From: Notoacmeibacter marinus
Lineage (GTDB): Bacteria > Pseudomonadota > Alphaproteobacteria > Rhizobiales > Rhizobiaceae
Assembly (NCBI RefSeq): GCF_002238045.1
Contig: NZ_NBYO01000001.1
Span: 1,116,001 to 1,180,000, forward strand
Length of the DNA stretch: 64,000 bases
Reading direction: 5' to 3'
In this document: piece after piece, positions 1-8,427 of the stretch
How the letters are laid out: each line of letters starts with the position of its first letter
Position numbering within the stretch: the stretch's first letter is position 1
Notes under the pieces: generated by a model
What the model was told of the DNA's origin: nothing
The model's database searches: none
Seen by the model: only the letters and a program-made list of their open reading frames with translations
Translations under genes and position numbers: made by a program

Positions 1-48
1 GGCAAACAGGGCGACATCTTCACGCTATCGGGGTGCGGGGACGAATGA
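1..48 (+). CDS. possible 3' end of an upstream gene (partial)
   Basis: Frame 1 is open from the window edge to a TGA at 46-48, giving a 15-residue tail ending in GCGDE. It could be the C-terminus of a gene cut by the window edge. Fifteen codons are too few to identify a family, and the reading frame could be fortuitous. No other feature is seen before the repeat at 91. Confidence 0.2.
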   Translation, partial: GKQGDIFTLSGCGDE

Positions 49-90
49 TTTCTTGCGGGTCCGGCGAAGGCGCCGCCTGTGATGCGAACG

Positions 91-133
91 AAGTGACGAC
101 AAGAACGGAAGTGACGACAAGAACGGAAGTGAC
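91..133 (+). repeat. 18-bp tandem repeat, 2.4 copies, directly before lpdA
   Basis: The unit aagtgacgacaagaacgg occupies 91-108 and is repeated exactly at 109-126, followed by a partial third copy (aagtgac) to 133. The repeat ends four bases before the lpdA start codon, so each unit carries the purine-rich stretch (aacggaag) that would act as the ribosome-binding site. It looks like a recent tandem duplication of the translation-initiation region. Confidence 0.85.
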
Positions 134-136
134 CTT

Positions 137-1540
137 ATGGCCTATGATGTCATCGTAATCGGAAGCGGGCCTGGCGGCTATGTCTGCGCCATCAAGGCTG
201 CGCAGCTCGGCCTCAAAACCGCGGTGATCGAAAAACGCGAAACCTTCGGCGGCACATGCCTGAACATTGGCTGTATTCCCTCCAAAGCGCTGCTTCACGC
301 CTCCGAAGAGTTCCACAAAGCCGGTCATGAATTCGGAGAGCTCGGCATCAAGGTCGGCACGCCCGAACTCGATCTGTCGGAGATGATGGTGCACAAGGAC
401 AAGGTGGTGAAGTCCAATGTCGATGGCGTGCAGTTCCTCTTCAAGAAGAACAAGATCGACAGTTTTCACGGCACAGGTCGCATTGCCGGCCAGGGACAGG
501 TGATCGTTACCAAGGAGGACGGTTCGGAGGAGACGGTCGAAGGCAAGAACATCGTCATCGCCACCGGTTCCGATGTGGCGGGCATTCCCGGCGTCGAGGT
601 CGATATCGACGAAAAGATCATCGTGTCATCGACTGGTGGGATCGCGCTCGACAAGGTGCCGGAGCGGATGATCGTGGTCGGCGGCGGCGTGATCGGTCTG
701 GAGCTCGGTTCGGTCTGGAAGCGGCTTGGCGCCGATGTCACCGTGATCGAATATCTGCCGAAGATTCTGGGCGGCATGGATGGCGAACTCTCCAAACAGT
801 TCCAGAAGCTGCTGAAAAAGCAGGGCGTCGATGTGCGGCTGTCGTCCAAGGTGACAGGCGTGGAGAAGGGCGATGGCGGTGCGGCGGTGACGTTCGAGCC
901 GGTCGATGGCGGTGATGCGGAGAACCTGGACGCCGATATCGTGCTGATTTCGACGGGGCGGCGGCCCTACACCGATGCGCTCGGTCTGGACGAAGCGGGA
1001 ATCGAGACCGATCGCGGACGGGTCGCGATCGACGATCATTTCCGCACCAATATAGAGGGCATCTATGCGCTCGGCGATGTCGTGCGCGGGCCTATGCTGG
1101 CCCACAAGGCCGAGGACGAGGGCATTGCCGTGGCGGAGATCATCGCCGGCCAGTCCGGCCATGTGAATTATGATGTCATCCCATCGGTTGTCTACACGGC
1201 GCCGGAAGTCGCGTCCGTCGGCAAGACAGAAGAGGAGCTGAAGGATGCGGGCGTCGACTATAATGTCGGCAAGTTCAGCTTCTCGGCCAATGGCCGTTCA
1301 CGCGCCATGCTCACGACCGACGGGTTCGTCAAGGTACTGGCCGACAAGACAACGGACCGGGTGCTCGGCGTGCATATTCTTGGCCACAATGCCGGCGAGA
1401 TGATCCATGAGGCCGCCGTGCTGATGGAGTTTTCCGGCTCGAGCGAAGATCTAGCGCGTACCTGCCATGCGCATCCGACCATGAGCGAAGCGGTGCGCGA
1501 AGCGGCTTTCGCCTGCTTCGCCAAGCCCATCCATAGCTGA
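137..1540 (+). CDS. lpdA: dihydrolipoyl dehydrogenase (E3)
   Basis: The 467-residue flavoprotein reoxidises protein-bound dihydrolipoamide with NAD+ as the E3 subunit of 2-oxoacid dehydrogenase complexes in the cytoplasm. The N-terminal FAD Rossmann motif (VIGSGPGGY, about residues 8-16) is followed by the redox disulfide GGTCLNIGCIPSK with C41 and C46. A second dinucleotide fold (VVGGGVIGLELG) and the C-terminal active-site motif HAHPTMSEAV are intact. Length is normal. In Rhizobiales this gene usually closes the suc/odh cluster, so it probably serves 2-oxoglutarate dehydrogenase; the sdh operon 3 kb downstream fits a TCA-cycle neighbourhood. The start is unambiguous at the ATG after the 18-bp repeats. 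A terminator follows. Confidence 0.97.
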   Translation: MAYDVIVIGSGPGGYVCAIKAAQLGLKTAVIEKRETFGGTCLNIGCIPSKALLHASEEFHKAGHEFGELGIKVGTPELDLSEMMVHKDKVVKSNVDGVQFLFKKNKIDSFHGTGRIAGQGQVIVTKEDGSEETVEGKNIVIATGSDVAGIPGVEVDIDEKIIVSSTGGIALDKVPERMIVVGGGVIGLELGSVWKRLGADVTVIEYLPKILGGMDGELSKQFQKLLKKQGVDVRLSSKVTGVEKGDGGAAVTFEPVDGGDAENLDADIVLISTGRRPYTDALGLDEAGIETDRGRVAIDDHFRTNIEGIYALGDVVRGPMLAHKAEDEGIAVAEIIAGQSGHVNYDVIPSVVYTAPEVASVGKTEEELKDAGVDYNVGKFSFSANGRSRAMLTTDGFVKVLADKTTDRVLGVHILGHNAGEMIHEAAVLMEFSGSSEDLARTCHAHPTMSEAVREAAFACFAKPIHS

Positions 1541-1565
1541 GGCAGGGTATTGTCCCCTACAAAAC

Positions 1566-1595
1566 AAGGCCCGCCAAACCGGCGGGCCTTTTTCG
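1566..1595. terminator. rho-independent terminator between lpdA and the small membrane protein gene
   Basis: A perfect 10-bp stem (aaggcccgcc / ggcgggcctt) with a 5-base loop is followed by a T run on the plus strand. The stem begins with A residues, so it may also work for the converging minus-strand gene. Confidence 0.85.
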
Positions 1596-1636
1596 TTGAG
1601 GTCTCCATGCGACCGATGAGGCCAGGACGAGGGTGC

Positions 1637-1843
1637 TCAATTACCGGTCGGCGCGTCCGGCACTTCCGGTGCTTCGATATTGACGTCGACATCGCCGCCC
1701 CCGGCCATCTCGCCGAAGCCGCCGCCGAAGAACCACCACAGGCCCAGGGCGATGAGGATGATGAGGATGATGGCGAAGATCCATCCGCCACCACCGCCGC
1801 CGCCATTATTGGTGACGATTACTTCCCGTTCACGTTCAGCCAT
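1637..1843 (-). CDS. small single-pass membrane protein
   Basis: This 68-residue protein has a polar N-terminus (MAEREREVIVTNN), a run of seven glycines, one hydrophobic helix (about residues 20-40, IFAIILIILIALGLWWFF) and a short acidic tail rich in D, E and P. The topology suggests an inner-membrane anchor with a small acidic domain outside. Similar small glycine-rich membrane proteins are common in Hyphomicrobiales, but no function is known to me. It stands alone, converging on lpdA. The ATG is preceded by an aggaga Shine-Dalgarno sequence. Confidence 0.7.
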   Translation of the reverse strand: MAEREREVIVTNNGGGGGGGWIFAIILIILIALGLWWFFGGGFGEMAGGGDVDVNIEAPEVPDAPTGN

Positions 1844-1977
1844 TGTAATCTCCTAAATAAATTAAGTCCCTGCGGAGAAATGAGTGTCCCCGGGGAAAGG
1901 TTCCCGAAGGTTGGCGGGCGTGTCCGGACCCATCGTCACCCGGTCCGGCGACCCCCTCGCTACCGTCGCTGGGCATC

Positions 1978-2910
1978 CTATCCCAGAAAGGCGATCCATC
2001 CGGTAATCGTGAAGATCGACAACATGGTGGAGACCATCACCACGGACGCCGAGAGGCGGACGCCGCGGTCATAGAGAAGGGCGAAGAGATAGGCATTCAC
2101 GCCGGCAGGCATCGCCGCCAGCAATGTCGCGCCGCGGATCTGCGTTTCGCCGAGGCCCAGACCAAAGCGGCCCATCGTCCAGGCGAGGGCGGGATGGACG
2201 ATCAGAAGCAGGCCGCAGACGATCAACGTCTCGGACAGTTCGCTTCTTATCCGAAGTGTGGACAGACTGACGCCGATGCCGATAAGCGCCGCCGGAATGG
2301 CGCTGGCCGCCAGCATGTCGATCGCCATCATGATCGGTTGGGGAAGGGGCAGGCCCGCAAGATTGGCGACGATGCCCGCCGCCACGCCGGCAAGAAGCGG
2401 ATTGCCGACGATCCGGCGGAGGCCCGCTGCGATCCGATGGCGCTTATCGCCATTGTCGGGATGCGCGAATTCCATCGCCGTCATGCCGACCGTATAGACC
2501 GTCAGAGCATGGATGGAGACGATGCCGTACGCCACGGTCAGTTCCGCGTCGCCATAGACGCGATCCGTGATCGGCAAACCCAGCAGAACAGTGTTCGAAA
2601 AGGTTGCGGCGAAGCCGACGGCGACAGCTCGTTCGGGGCTGCCGGAAAATACCAGGCGGCTGATGGCGAAGCCGAGAACGAAACAGGCCAGCGCGCCTGC
2701 ATAGAACGCCAGCAGGACCGGCGGCGCGAAGGCCTGCGAGAAATCCAGCCGGACCATGGCTGCGAAAAGCAGGGCCGGAACCGCGATGCGGACCGCATAC
2801 TGGTTCAGAACATGGCCGGCGCCGTCCGGCAGCCAGCCCGTCTTGGCCGATGCGAAACCGACGAGTACGAGCAGAAAGACCGGCAGAATAGCGAAGAATG
2901 TCTCAAACAC
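1978..2910 (-). CDS. AEC-family (auxin efflux carrier-like) transporter
   Basis: This roughly 310-residue integral membrane protein has about ten hydrophobic segments in the two-lobed arrangement of bacterial AEC permeases (PF03547), starting with the typical FFAILPVFLLVLVGF segment. Family members export or import small organic anions such as malonate or malate; the substrate here cannot be told. I chose the GTG at 2910, which gives the usual family length; an upstream GTG at 2967 would add 19 polar residues. It is a single gene, with a GC content like its surroundings. Confidence 0.8.
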   Translation of the reverse strand: MFETFFAILPVFLLVLVGFASAKTGWLPDGAGHVLNQYAVRIAVPALLFAAMVRLDFSQAFAPPVLLAFYAGALACFVLGFAISRLVFSGSPERAVAVGFAATFSNTVLLGLPITDRVYGDAELTVAYGIVSIHALTVYTVGMTAMEFAHPDNGDKRHRIAAGLRRIVGNPLLAGVAAGIVANLAGLPLPQPIMMAIDMLAASAIPAALIGIGVSLSTLRIRSELSETLIVCGLLLIVHPALAWTMGRFGLGLGETQIRGATLLAAMPAGVNAYLFALLYDRGVRLSASVVMVSTMLSIFTITGWIAFLG

Positions 2911-3011
2911 AGCGATCCGGTGGGCTGACCAAGGGGTGGTGCCGGCTTTCGATAACCGGACGCTCACTTTTCAGGCCATAGACCCTGACCGGGCCGACAA
3001 CAAGCGTGGGC

Positions 3012-3503
3012 TTACCGTCTGCCTCGAACGGTCACGTTTTGCCGAATGCCGATTGTCACGTCTCCATAGCGGCCGTGGCCGCCATTGAAGATGATGGTGG
3101 AATCTCCAGAACGATGACGGCGATGAGCGTTGGAATGTGCCCGGACGATTCTCGGGCGTACAATTTTCGGACGCTGAACCGTCGGCCGCTCCAATGTCGG
3201 TACGATCGGCGCGCGGTAATAGGGATATGATACGTTCGGTCTAATCACGATCACCGGTTCGTCGGCCGCTCGAGACCGGCGTCCGGGACCGCGGACGATC
3301 ACCGGCAGGCCGTCGCCCTGAATATCCGCGCTCGCCCTCTCGCCAGCCAGAACGCGCTGATCGTCATTGCCGAGATAGCGCTCCTCAACATTGCCGTCTT
3401 TGTCGATCTGAATGATCTTGGGCGCGGCCTGAACCGCTTCTGCCGCCAGAGCGACGAAGCCAAATCCAATTGATAAGGCAAGGATCGTGCTGGTTCTTTT
3501 CAT
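3012..3503 (-). CDS. secreted basic protein of unknown function
   Basis: The 163-residue product begins with a clear Sec signal peptide (MKRTSTILALSIGFGFVALA, cleavage near AEAVQAA). The mature part has a short acidic stretch, then a proline/arginine/histidine-rich region (RPTVQRPKIVRPRIVRAHS) with several tandem VR/RP motifs, and a glycine-rich C-terminus. I do not recognise a family. The basic, proline-rich middle suggests contact with polyanions such as cell wall or lipopolysaccharide, but that is inference. It is divergent from the lipoprotein gene at 3689, sharing an AT-rich 185-bp promoter region. Confidence 0.65.
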   Translation of the reverse strand: MKRTSTILALSIGFGFVALAAEAVQAAPKIIQIDKDGNVEERYLGNDDQRVLAGERASADIQGDGLPVIVRGPGRRSRAADEPVIVIRPNVSYPYYRAPIVPTLERPTVQRPKIVRPRIVRAHSNAHRRHRSGDSTIIFNGGHGRYGDVTIGIRQNVTVRGRR

Positions 3504-3688
3504 CGCCTAGCCTCGCTCTGAGCAAATCCCGTAATTGTCTTTACACTCTTTTAACCCTTTCTGTCGGCCGTGTGATCTACCCGTTGGCGGTTTTCCGCAA
3601 AGTCGTTAACGGTTAAAAAACGTTGAAAATGCTATCGATCGTGGGGGAATGATCGTGATGAAGAATATGTGTCCGGCAGGTGCGTTCT

Positions 3689-4021
3689 ATGCGTAAATCG
3701 ATGGTGCCAAACCTGGCGATGGCGGGATGCCTCGCCGTAATTGCCGGCTGCACATCAGGCTCGGTCGGGAGCCGGTCCGGCGGCCCGGGCGGCAATCCCT
3801 ATGGCATGTTTCGATGCGATGGCGGCACTGCAATGGAAGTGCGCCGCGCCTCCGGCAACGCGATCGCCGTCTCGGCGCCGAATGGCGAAAGCATCGTCTT
3901 GCCAGCCTCGCCCGCCGGTCAGCGCGCCCGTTACGGGGCCGATGCCTATGCGCTCGTGATCGAAGGCCGTGATGCGCTCTTCATGAAGAGCGGAGCAATG
4001 CCGCTGAACTGCCGGCGATAA
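3689..4021 (+). CDS. MliC-like lipoprotein (putative lysozyme inhibitor)
   Basis: The 110-residue product has a lipoprotein signal ending in VIAGC (Cys21) and a small beta-type domain with the MliC/PliC (PF09864) pattern: FRCDGG near the start, an NGE..VLPASPAGQRARYGA stretch matching the family's SGxRY motif, and a closing NCRR whose Cys would pair with the first. MliC proteins inhibit c-type lysozyme from the periplasmic side. The assignment rests on motif spacing by eye, so it is moderate. The ATG at 3689 follows a ggcagg ribosome-binding site at good spacing; a GTG nine bases earlier is possible. Confidence 0.6.
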   Translation: MRKSMVPNLAMAGCLAVIAGCTSGSVGSRSGGPGGNPYGMFRCDGGTAMEVRRASGNAIAVSAPNGESIVLPASPAGQRARYGADAYALVIEGRDALFMKSGAMPLNCRR

Positions 4022-4210
4022 TAACTGCAAGCAAGTTCAATCGATTCAATCGGATGGGCATCCTTTTTCAGTGCTACTTCCGGCCTAGATGATCCGTCAA
4101 TCCTTTGACGCGCTGCGGTTTCTGGCCTATCAGACCAAGCACATAATCTCTGGTTGAACCTGACAGCGTCAGTCAGTTTACGCCAGTCAGCCGTCTATAA
4201 CGGGGGGAAG

Positions 4211-4609
4211 ATGAGCACGAACGCGCCCATGCGACCACGGCCCTTGTCGCCGCATCTGCAGATTTACAAGCCCATCCCATCCATGATGATGAGCATTGCC
4301 CACCGTATCAGTGGCATCGGCCTCTATTTCGGCATGGCCATAGTTGCTCTCTTCTTTCTGGCGATGGCCAGTGGCGAAAACGGGCATAACCTGTTTTCCG
4401 AGCTCTTCGGCTCGATCATCGGGATGATCATATTGTTTCTGTTTTCCTGGGTGCTGTTCCATCACATGCTCGGCGGCATCCGCCATCTGATCTGGGATTT
4501 CGGCCACATGCTTTCGCGCGAACAGAGCCGGTCGATGTCAATGGCGCTGCCGGTTGCTTCGCTGGTTCTGACCGTTGTGGCCTGGCTGATCGCCTGGGTC
4601 CTGGTCTGA
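4211..4609 (+). CDS. sdhC: succinate dehydrogenase cytochrome b556 subunit
   Basis: This 132-residue protein has three transmembrane helices and anchors complex II in the inner membrane, carrying one side of the heme b and quinone sites. The N-terminal RPLSPHLQIYKP and the SIAHRISG motif are diagnostic of SdhC, and HHMLGGIRHLIWDFGH carries the heme-ligand histidine. The ATG at 4211 follows a strong gggggaag ribosome-binding site; the frame is open upstream to 4154 but without a signal. It starts the operon sdhC-sdhD-sdhA-lipoprotein-sdhB; the 189-bp gap upstream should hold the promoter. Confidence 0.95.
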   Translation: MSTNAPMRPRPLSPHLQIYKPIPSMMMSIAHRISGIGLYFGMAIVALFFLAMASGENGHNLFSELFGSIIGMIILFLFSWVLFHHMLGGIRHLIWDFGHMLSREQSRSMSMALPVASLVLTVVAWLIAWVLV

Positions 4610-4619
4610 GGAGGGGCGG

Positions 4620-5012
4620 ATGAGCATTCAGAACGACATGCGCACACCCTTGAAGAAGGTCCGAGGTCTCGGCGCGGCGCGGGACGGTACCGATCATTTC
4701 TGGCACCAAAGGCTGACCGCGGCGCTGAATGTGCCGCTGATCCTCATCCTTTTCGGCGTCATCGCCGCGATGTTCGGCCTCGGTTTCGAAGGGTCGCGCG
4801 CGCTTCTGGCCAATCCCTTCATAGGCATCCTGCTCGCAGCCGCTTTCCTGAATATCTGCTGGCACATGAAGCTGGGCATGCAGATGGTCATCGAAGATTA
4901 CATCCATTCCGACGGCATGAAGGCGCTGCTCCTTCTGGCCAATGGCGCCTATTGCGCGGCACTGGCGCTCATCGCCCTTTACGCACTTATCAAGCTCGCC
5001 CTTCTGGGTTGA
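4620..5012 (+). CDS. sdhD: succinate dehydrogenase hydrophobic membrane anchor subunit
   Basis: The 130-residue SdhD has three transmembrane helices. The N-terminal MRTPLKKVRGLGAARDGTDH stretch with the following HFWHQRLTA segment and the WHMKLGMQMVIEDYIH motif, which includes the second heme histidine, are typical of alphaproteobacterial SdhD. It starts 10 bases after sdhC behind a gaggggcgg ribosome-binding site. With SdhC it forms the quinone-binding membrane domain of complex II. Confidence 0.95.
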   Translation: MSIQNDMRTPLKKVRGLGAARDGTDHFWHQRLTAALNVPLILILFGVIAAMFGLGFEGSRALLANPFIGILLAAAFLNICWHMKLGMQMVIEDYIHSDGMKALLLLANGAYCAALALIALYALIKLALLG

Positions 5013-5027
5013 GGAGAAAACGAACCG

Positions 5028-6836
5028 ATGGCTGAACCCAACAACGCCTATACCTATATCGATCATCAGTTCGACGTGGTTGTCGTCGGCGCCGGCGGCG
5101 CGGGACTTCGCGCCACGCTCGGCATGGCCGAGCAGGGCCTGAAGACGGCCTGCGTGACCAAGGTCTTTCCGACACGCAGCCACACCGTCGCGGCGCAGGG
5201 CGGCATCGCCGCCTCGCTGAAGAACATGACGCCCGATAGCTGGCAATGGCACATGTACGATACCGTCAAGGGATCGGACTGGCTCGGCGATGTCGACGCC
5301 ATGCAGTATCTCGCCATGGAAGCGCCCAAGGCGGTCTATGAGCTGGAGCATTACGGCGTGCCGTTCTCGCGCACCGAAGACGGCAAGATTTACCAGCGCC
5401 CCTTTGGCGGCCACATGCAGAATTACGGCGAAGGCCCGCCTGTGCAGCGCACCTGCGCGGCTGCCGACCGGACCGGCCACGCCATTCTGCACACGCTTTA
5501 CGGCCAGTCGCTGAAGAACAATGCGCAGTTCTTTATCGAATATTTCGCGCTCGATCTCATCATGGACGAAGATGGCCGCTGTACCGGCGTCGTCGCCTGG
5601 AACCTCGATGACGGCACGATCCATCGCTTCTCCGCCAAGATGGTGGTGCTGGCGACCGGCGGCTATGGCCGCGCCTACTTCTCGGCGACGTCCGCCCATA
5701 CCTGCACGGGCGATGGCGGCGGCATGGTGGCGCGCGCGGGTTTGCCGCTGCAGGACATGGAATTCGTGCAGTTCCACCCGACCGGCATTTACGGCGCGGG
5801 CTGCCTCATTACCGAAGGGGCGCGCGGCGAGGGCGGCTATCTCGTCAATTCCGAAGGCGAGCGCTTCATGGAGCGCTATGCGCCCTCGGCCAAGGATCTC
5901 GCCAGCCGCGATGTGGTCTCGCGCTGCATGACGATGGAAATTCGCGAAGGCCGCGGTGTCGGCAAGAACAAGGACCACATCTATTTGCATCTGGATCACC
6001 TCGATCCGGACGTGCTCGGCGAGCGCCTGCCGGGCATTTCGGAAAGCGCGAAGATCTTCGCCGGCGTCGATGTCACCAGGGAGCCGATTCCGGTGTTGCC
6101 GACCGTCCATTACAATATGGGCGGCATCCCGACCAATTATTGGGGCGAGGTGCTGAACCCGACCGCCGAGAATCCGAACGCGACCGTGCCCGGTCTGATG
6201 GCCGTCGGCGAAGCCGGTTGCGCCTCCGTGCACGGCGCGAACCGCCTCGGCTCCAACTCGCTGATCGACCTCGTGGTGTTCGGCCGCGCCGCGGCGATCA
6301 AGGCGGCGGAGGTTGTCGACAAGGATGCGCCCGTGCCGCATCTGAACGAAACGGCCTGCGACGCCATCATGGAGCGCTTCAACGAGACGCGCTACGCCAA
6401 GGGCGGCACGCCGACCGCCAAGCTGCGCGAGAAGATGCAGAAGGCGATGCAGGAAGAGGCAGCCGTCTTCCGCACCCAGGAAACGCTGGAGGCCGGCTGC
6501 AAGCGGGCCAGCGAAATATGGGGCGAGATGGGCGACATTGCCGTGACCGACCGCTCGATGATCTGGAATTCCGACCTGGTCGAGACGCTGGAACTGCAGA
6601 ACCTGATGGCGAACGCGATCACCACGGTCTATTCGGCCGAAGCGCGCAAGGAGAGCCGCGGCGCGCATGCGCGCGAGGATTTCTCTGAGCGCGACGACAA
6701 GGACTGGCGCGTCCATTCGCTGGCGACGGTCAGCGATGCGGGTGACGTGACGCTCAGCTATCGCCCTGTCCATGTCGAACTGATCGCGGACGGAATCGAA
6801 CTGGAAAAGATTGCGCCCAAGAAGCGGGTGTATTGA
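5028..6836 (+). CDS. sdhA: succinate dehydrogenase flavoprotein subunit
   Basis: The 602-residue flavoprotein oxidises succinate to fumarate and passes electrons to SdhB. It has the FAD-binding motif [10 protein letters not shown] (residues 17-26), the covalent-FAD histidine in [10 protein letters not shown] (H52), the substrate-site HPTGIYGAG and EGARGEGG motifs, and the [16 protein letters not shown] capping segment. Length is standard. It lies 15 bases after sdhD. Its TGA stop (6834-6836) overlaps the ATG of the downstream lipoprotein gene (ATGA), so the two are translationally coupled even though that gene is not a complex II subunit. Confidence 0.98.
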   Translation: MAEPNNAYTYIDHQFDVVVVGAGGAGLRATLGMAEQGLKTACVTKVFPTRSHTVAAQGGIAASLKNMTPDSWQWHMYDTVKGSDWLGDVDAMQYLAMEAPKAVYELEHYGVPFSRTEDGKIYQRPFGGHMQNYGEGPPVQRTCAAADRTGHAILHTLYGQSLKNNAQFFIEYFALDLIMDEDGRCTGVVAWNLDDGTIHRFSAKMVVLATGGYGRAYFSATSAHTCTGDGGGMVARAGLPLQDMEFVQFHPTGIYGAGCLITEGARGEGGYLVNSEGERFMERYAPSAKDLASRDVVSRCMTMEIREGRGVGKNKDHIYLHLDHLDPDVLGERLPGISESAKIFAGVDVTREPIPVLPTVHYNMGGIPTNYWGEVLNPTAENPNATVPGLMAVGEAGCASVHGANRLGSNSLIDLVVFGRAAAIKAAEVVDKDAPVPHLNETACDAIMERFNETRYAKGGTPTAKLREKMQKAMQEEAAVFRTQETLEAGCKRASEIWGEMGDIAVTDRSMIWNSDLVETLELQNLMANAITTVYSAEARKESRGAHAREDFSERDDKDWRVHSLATVSDAGDVTLSYRPVHVELIADGIELEKIAPKKRVY

Positions 6837-7237
6837 TGAATCGTTCTTACTGTCTTGTCTCTGTCATCCTGTTGTCTGGATTGGCCGGATGCCAAGCTGC
6901 CTCCTACGATTATTCTGGCATTCCTGCTGCGCCGGTATCGCCGCCTGAGGGAGTGCTTAGCAGTTACGATCAAACGGCTAGATTGTCGTTTATTAGATAC
7001 AAGGAGTATCGCGGCGAAGAAGATCTCGGCGCATACTCTGTCTTTTCATCCTACGGGAAATGGACCCGCAGGCCTAAAGACGGAAAGATGACGACCGTGA
7101 AAGCTCGATTTCTTTCCGATGGACGTATTTGCCGCTTGGAAGATCAATACTGTTTCTACCTTCGACCGATTGGGCGTAGTCGCTATGAAATGGTGAGTCC
7201 GACCGGCGCGACCCTAAAAACTCTAGTTCCAGGCTAG
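6836..7237 (+). CDS. lipoprotein of unknown function inside the sdh operon
   Basis: The 133-residue product has a lipoprotein signal ([19 protein letters not shown], lipidated Cys19) followed by a small soluble domain with SYDQTARLSFIRYKEYRGEED, a KMTTVKARFLSDGRICRLED segment and two further cysteines (GRICRLEDQYC) that could form a disulfide. I do not recognise the family. It starts in ATGA overlap with sdhA and ends 10 bases before sdhB, so it sits between two subunits that are normally adjacent. Its GC content and codon choice (many TTT, TCT, AGA, TTG, GTA codons) are clearly poorer in GC than sdhA and sdhB, suggesting acquisition. Confidence 0.75.
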   Translation: MNRSYCLVSVILLSGLAGCQAASYDYSGIPAAPVSPPEGVLSSYDQTARLSFIRYKEYRGEEDLGAYSVFSSYGKWTRRPKDGKMTTVKARFLSDGRICRLEDQYCFYLRPIGRSRYEMVSPTGATLKTLVPG

Positions 7238-7247
7238 GACGTGACAT

Positions 7248-8027
7248 ATGGTTGAAATCACGCTTCCCAAGAATTCGCAGGTCACGGACGGCAAGGCCTG
7301 GCCGAAGCCGACCGATGCGGAGAACCTGCGCGAGTTCCAGATCTATCGCTGGAGCCCGGACGATGACGATAATCCGCGCATGGACACCTATTGGGTGGAT
7401 CTCGACGATTGCGGGCCGATGGTGCTCGACGCGCTCCTCTATATCAAGGACAGGATCGACCCGACGCTGACGCTGCGCCGCTCGTGCCGTGAGGGCATTT
7501 GCGGCTCCTGCGCGATGAATATCGGCGGCACGAACACGCTCGCCTGCACCAAGGGCATCGACGAGTTCGAGGGCGCGATCAAGATCTATCCGCTGCCGCA
7601 TATGCCGGTGGTGAAGGATCTGGTGCCGGACCTGACACAGTTCTACGCGCAGCACCGCTTCATCGAACCATGGCTGAAGACGACGACGCCGGAACCGGCG
7701 ACCGAATGGCGCCAGAGCCATGACGATCGCGCCAAGCTCGACGGGCTCTACGAATGCATCCTGTGCGCCTGCTGCTCGACATCGTGCCCGTCCTACTGGT
7801 GGAACGGCGACCGCTATCTCGGCCCGGCGGCGCTGCTACAGGCCTATCGCTGGCTGATCGATAGCCGCGACGAGGCGACCGGCGAGCGGCTCGACGATCT
7901 GGAAGATCCGTTCCGGCTCTATCGCTGCCATACCATCATGAACTGCACCCAGTCCTGCCCGAAGGGGCTGAACCCGGCCAAGGCGATTGCCGAGATCAAG
8001 AAGATGATGGTGGAGCGGCGGGTCTGA
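7248..8027 (+). CDS. sdhB: succinate dehydrogenase iron-sulfur subunit
   Basis: The 259-residue SdhB carries electrons from SdhA to quinone. The N-terminal plant-type ferredoxin domain holds the [2Fe-2S] ligands C80, C85, C88 and C100 ([20 protein letters not shown]), and the C-terminal domain holds the [4Fe-4S]/[3Fe-4S] motifs [12 protein letters not shown] (from C170) and [17 protein letters not shown]. All ligands are present and length is normal. It is last in the operon; no strong terminator is seen directly after it. Confidence 0.97.
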   Translation: MVEITLPKNSQVTDGKAWPKPTDAENLREFQIYRWSPDDDDNPRMDTYWVDLDDCGPMVLDALLYIKDRIDPTLTLRRSCREGICGSCAMNIGGTNTLACTKGIDEFEGAIKIYPLPHMPVVKDLVPDLTQFYAQHRFIEPWLKTTTPEPATEWRQSHDDRAKLDGLYECILCACCSTSCPSYWWNGDRYLGPAALLQAYRWLIDSRDEATGERLDDLEDPFRLYRCHTIMNCTQSCPKGLNPAKAIAEIKKMMVERRV

Positions 8028-8427
8028 GCCTGCCGCTTGTTCATTCTATAGATTGGTGATCGGCGTTCTCACTCTGCCTGCGGCTCGGCGGCGGGCGGGC
8101 GCTTCTGCGTAAACGGCTTTTGCTTCACTCCACAAACTGATGCTTCTCGATTGGCTCGGCGCAGCTTTCACTTTGAGGGCGCTTGCCGGACATTCGCGAA
8201 ACGCGGCGCACCGGGTGCCCTGTAAGCCCAAGATTTGACTGATGTTTTTCCAGAATTAAAGAATAGGAAAAACTATATTCGACGAGGTCTGTTGCGTTCT
8301 GGTCACAGCCGCCTGCCTTAATGTCGTCATATGACGAAAAACTGACATTGCCGATTGTTCATCCTCGCCGAATCCCGCAAGCTACGTAAACGTCAACGCC
8401 AAACGACTGGTTCGGGGGAAATCACTT
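8028..8427. other. 400-bp intergenic region without a convincing gene
   Basis: This stretch between sdhB and the outer-membrane protein gene has no coding frame I would accept; a 61-codon minus-strand frame (8046-8231) is R/A-rich without known motifs and without a good ribosome-binding site. The right third is AT-rich and contains the 14-bp palindrome at 8324-8337 and presumably the promoter of the downstream gene. The left part might be a dispersed intergenic repeat, which only a genome-wide search can show. Confidence 0.5.
8324..8337. promoter_or_regulatory. 14-bp perfect palindrome upstream of the outer-membrane protein gene
   Basis: TCGTCATATGACGA is a perfect inverted repeat whose end lies 90 bases before the ATG at 8428. 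Palindromes of this size and place are typical operators for dimeric regulators, but no known consensus fits well enough to name the factor. Confidence 0.4.

Noticed and set aside
4428-6773. Long minus-strand open frame opposite sdhA (781 codons)
   Set aside because: It is an antisense frame of a highly conserved gene in high-GC DNA, with Arg/His/Ala-rich low-complexity product and no family motif.
8046-8231. 61-codon minus-strand frame between sdhB and the outer-membrane protein gene
   Set aside because: Basic Ala/Arg-rich translation without ribosome-binding site or motif; more likely non-coding or part of a dispersed repeat.
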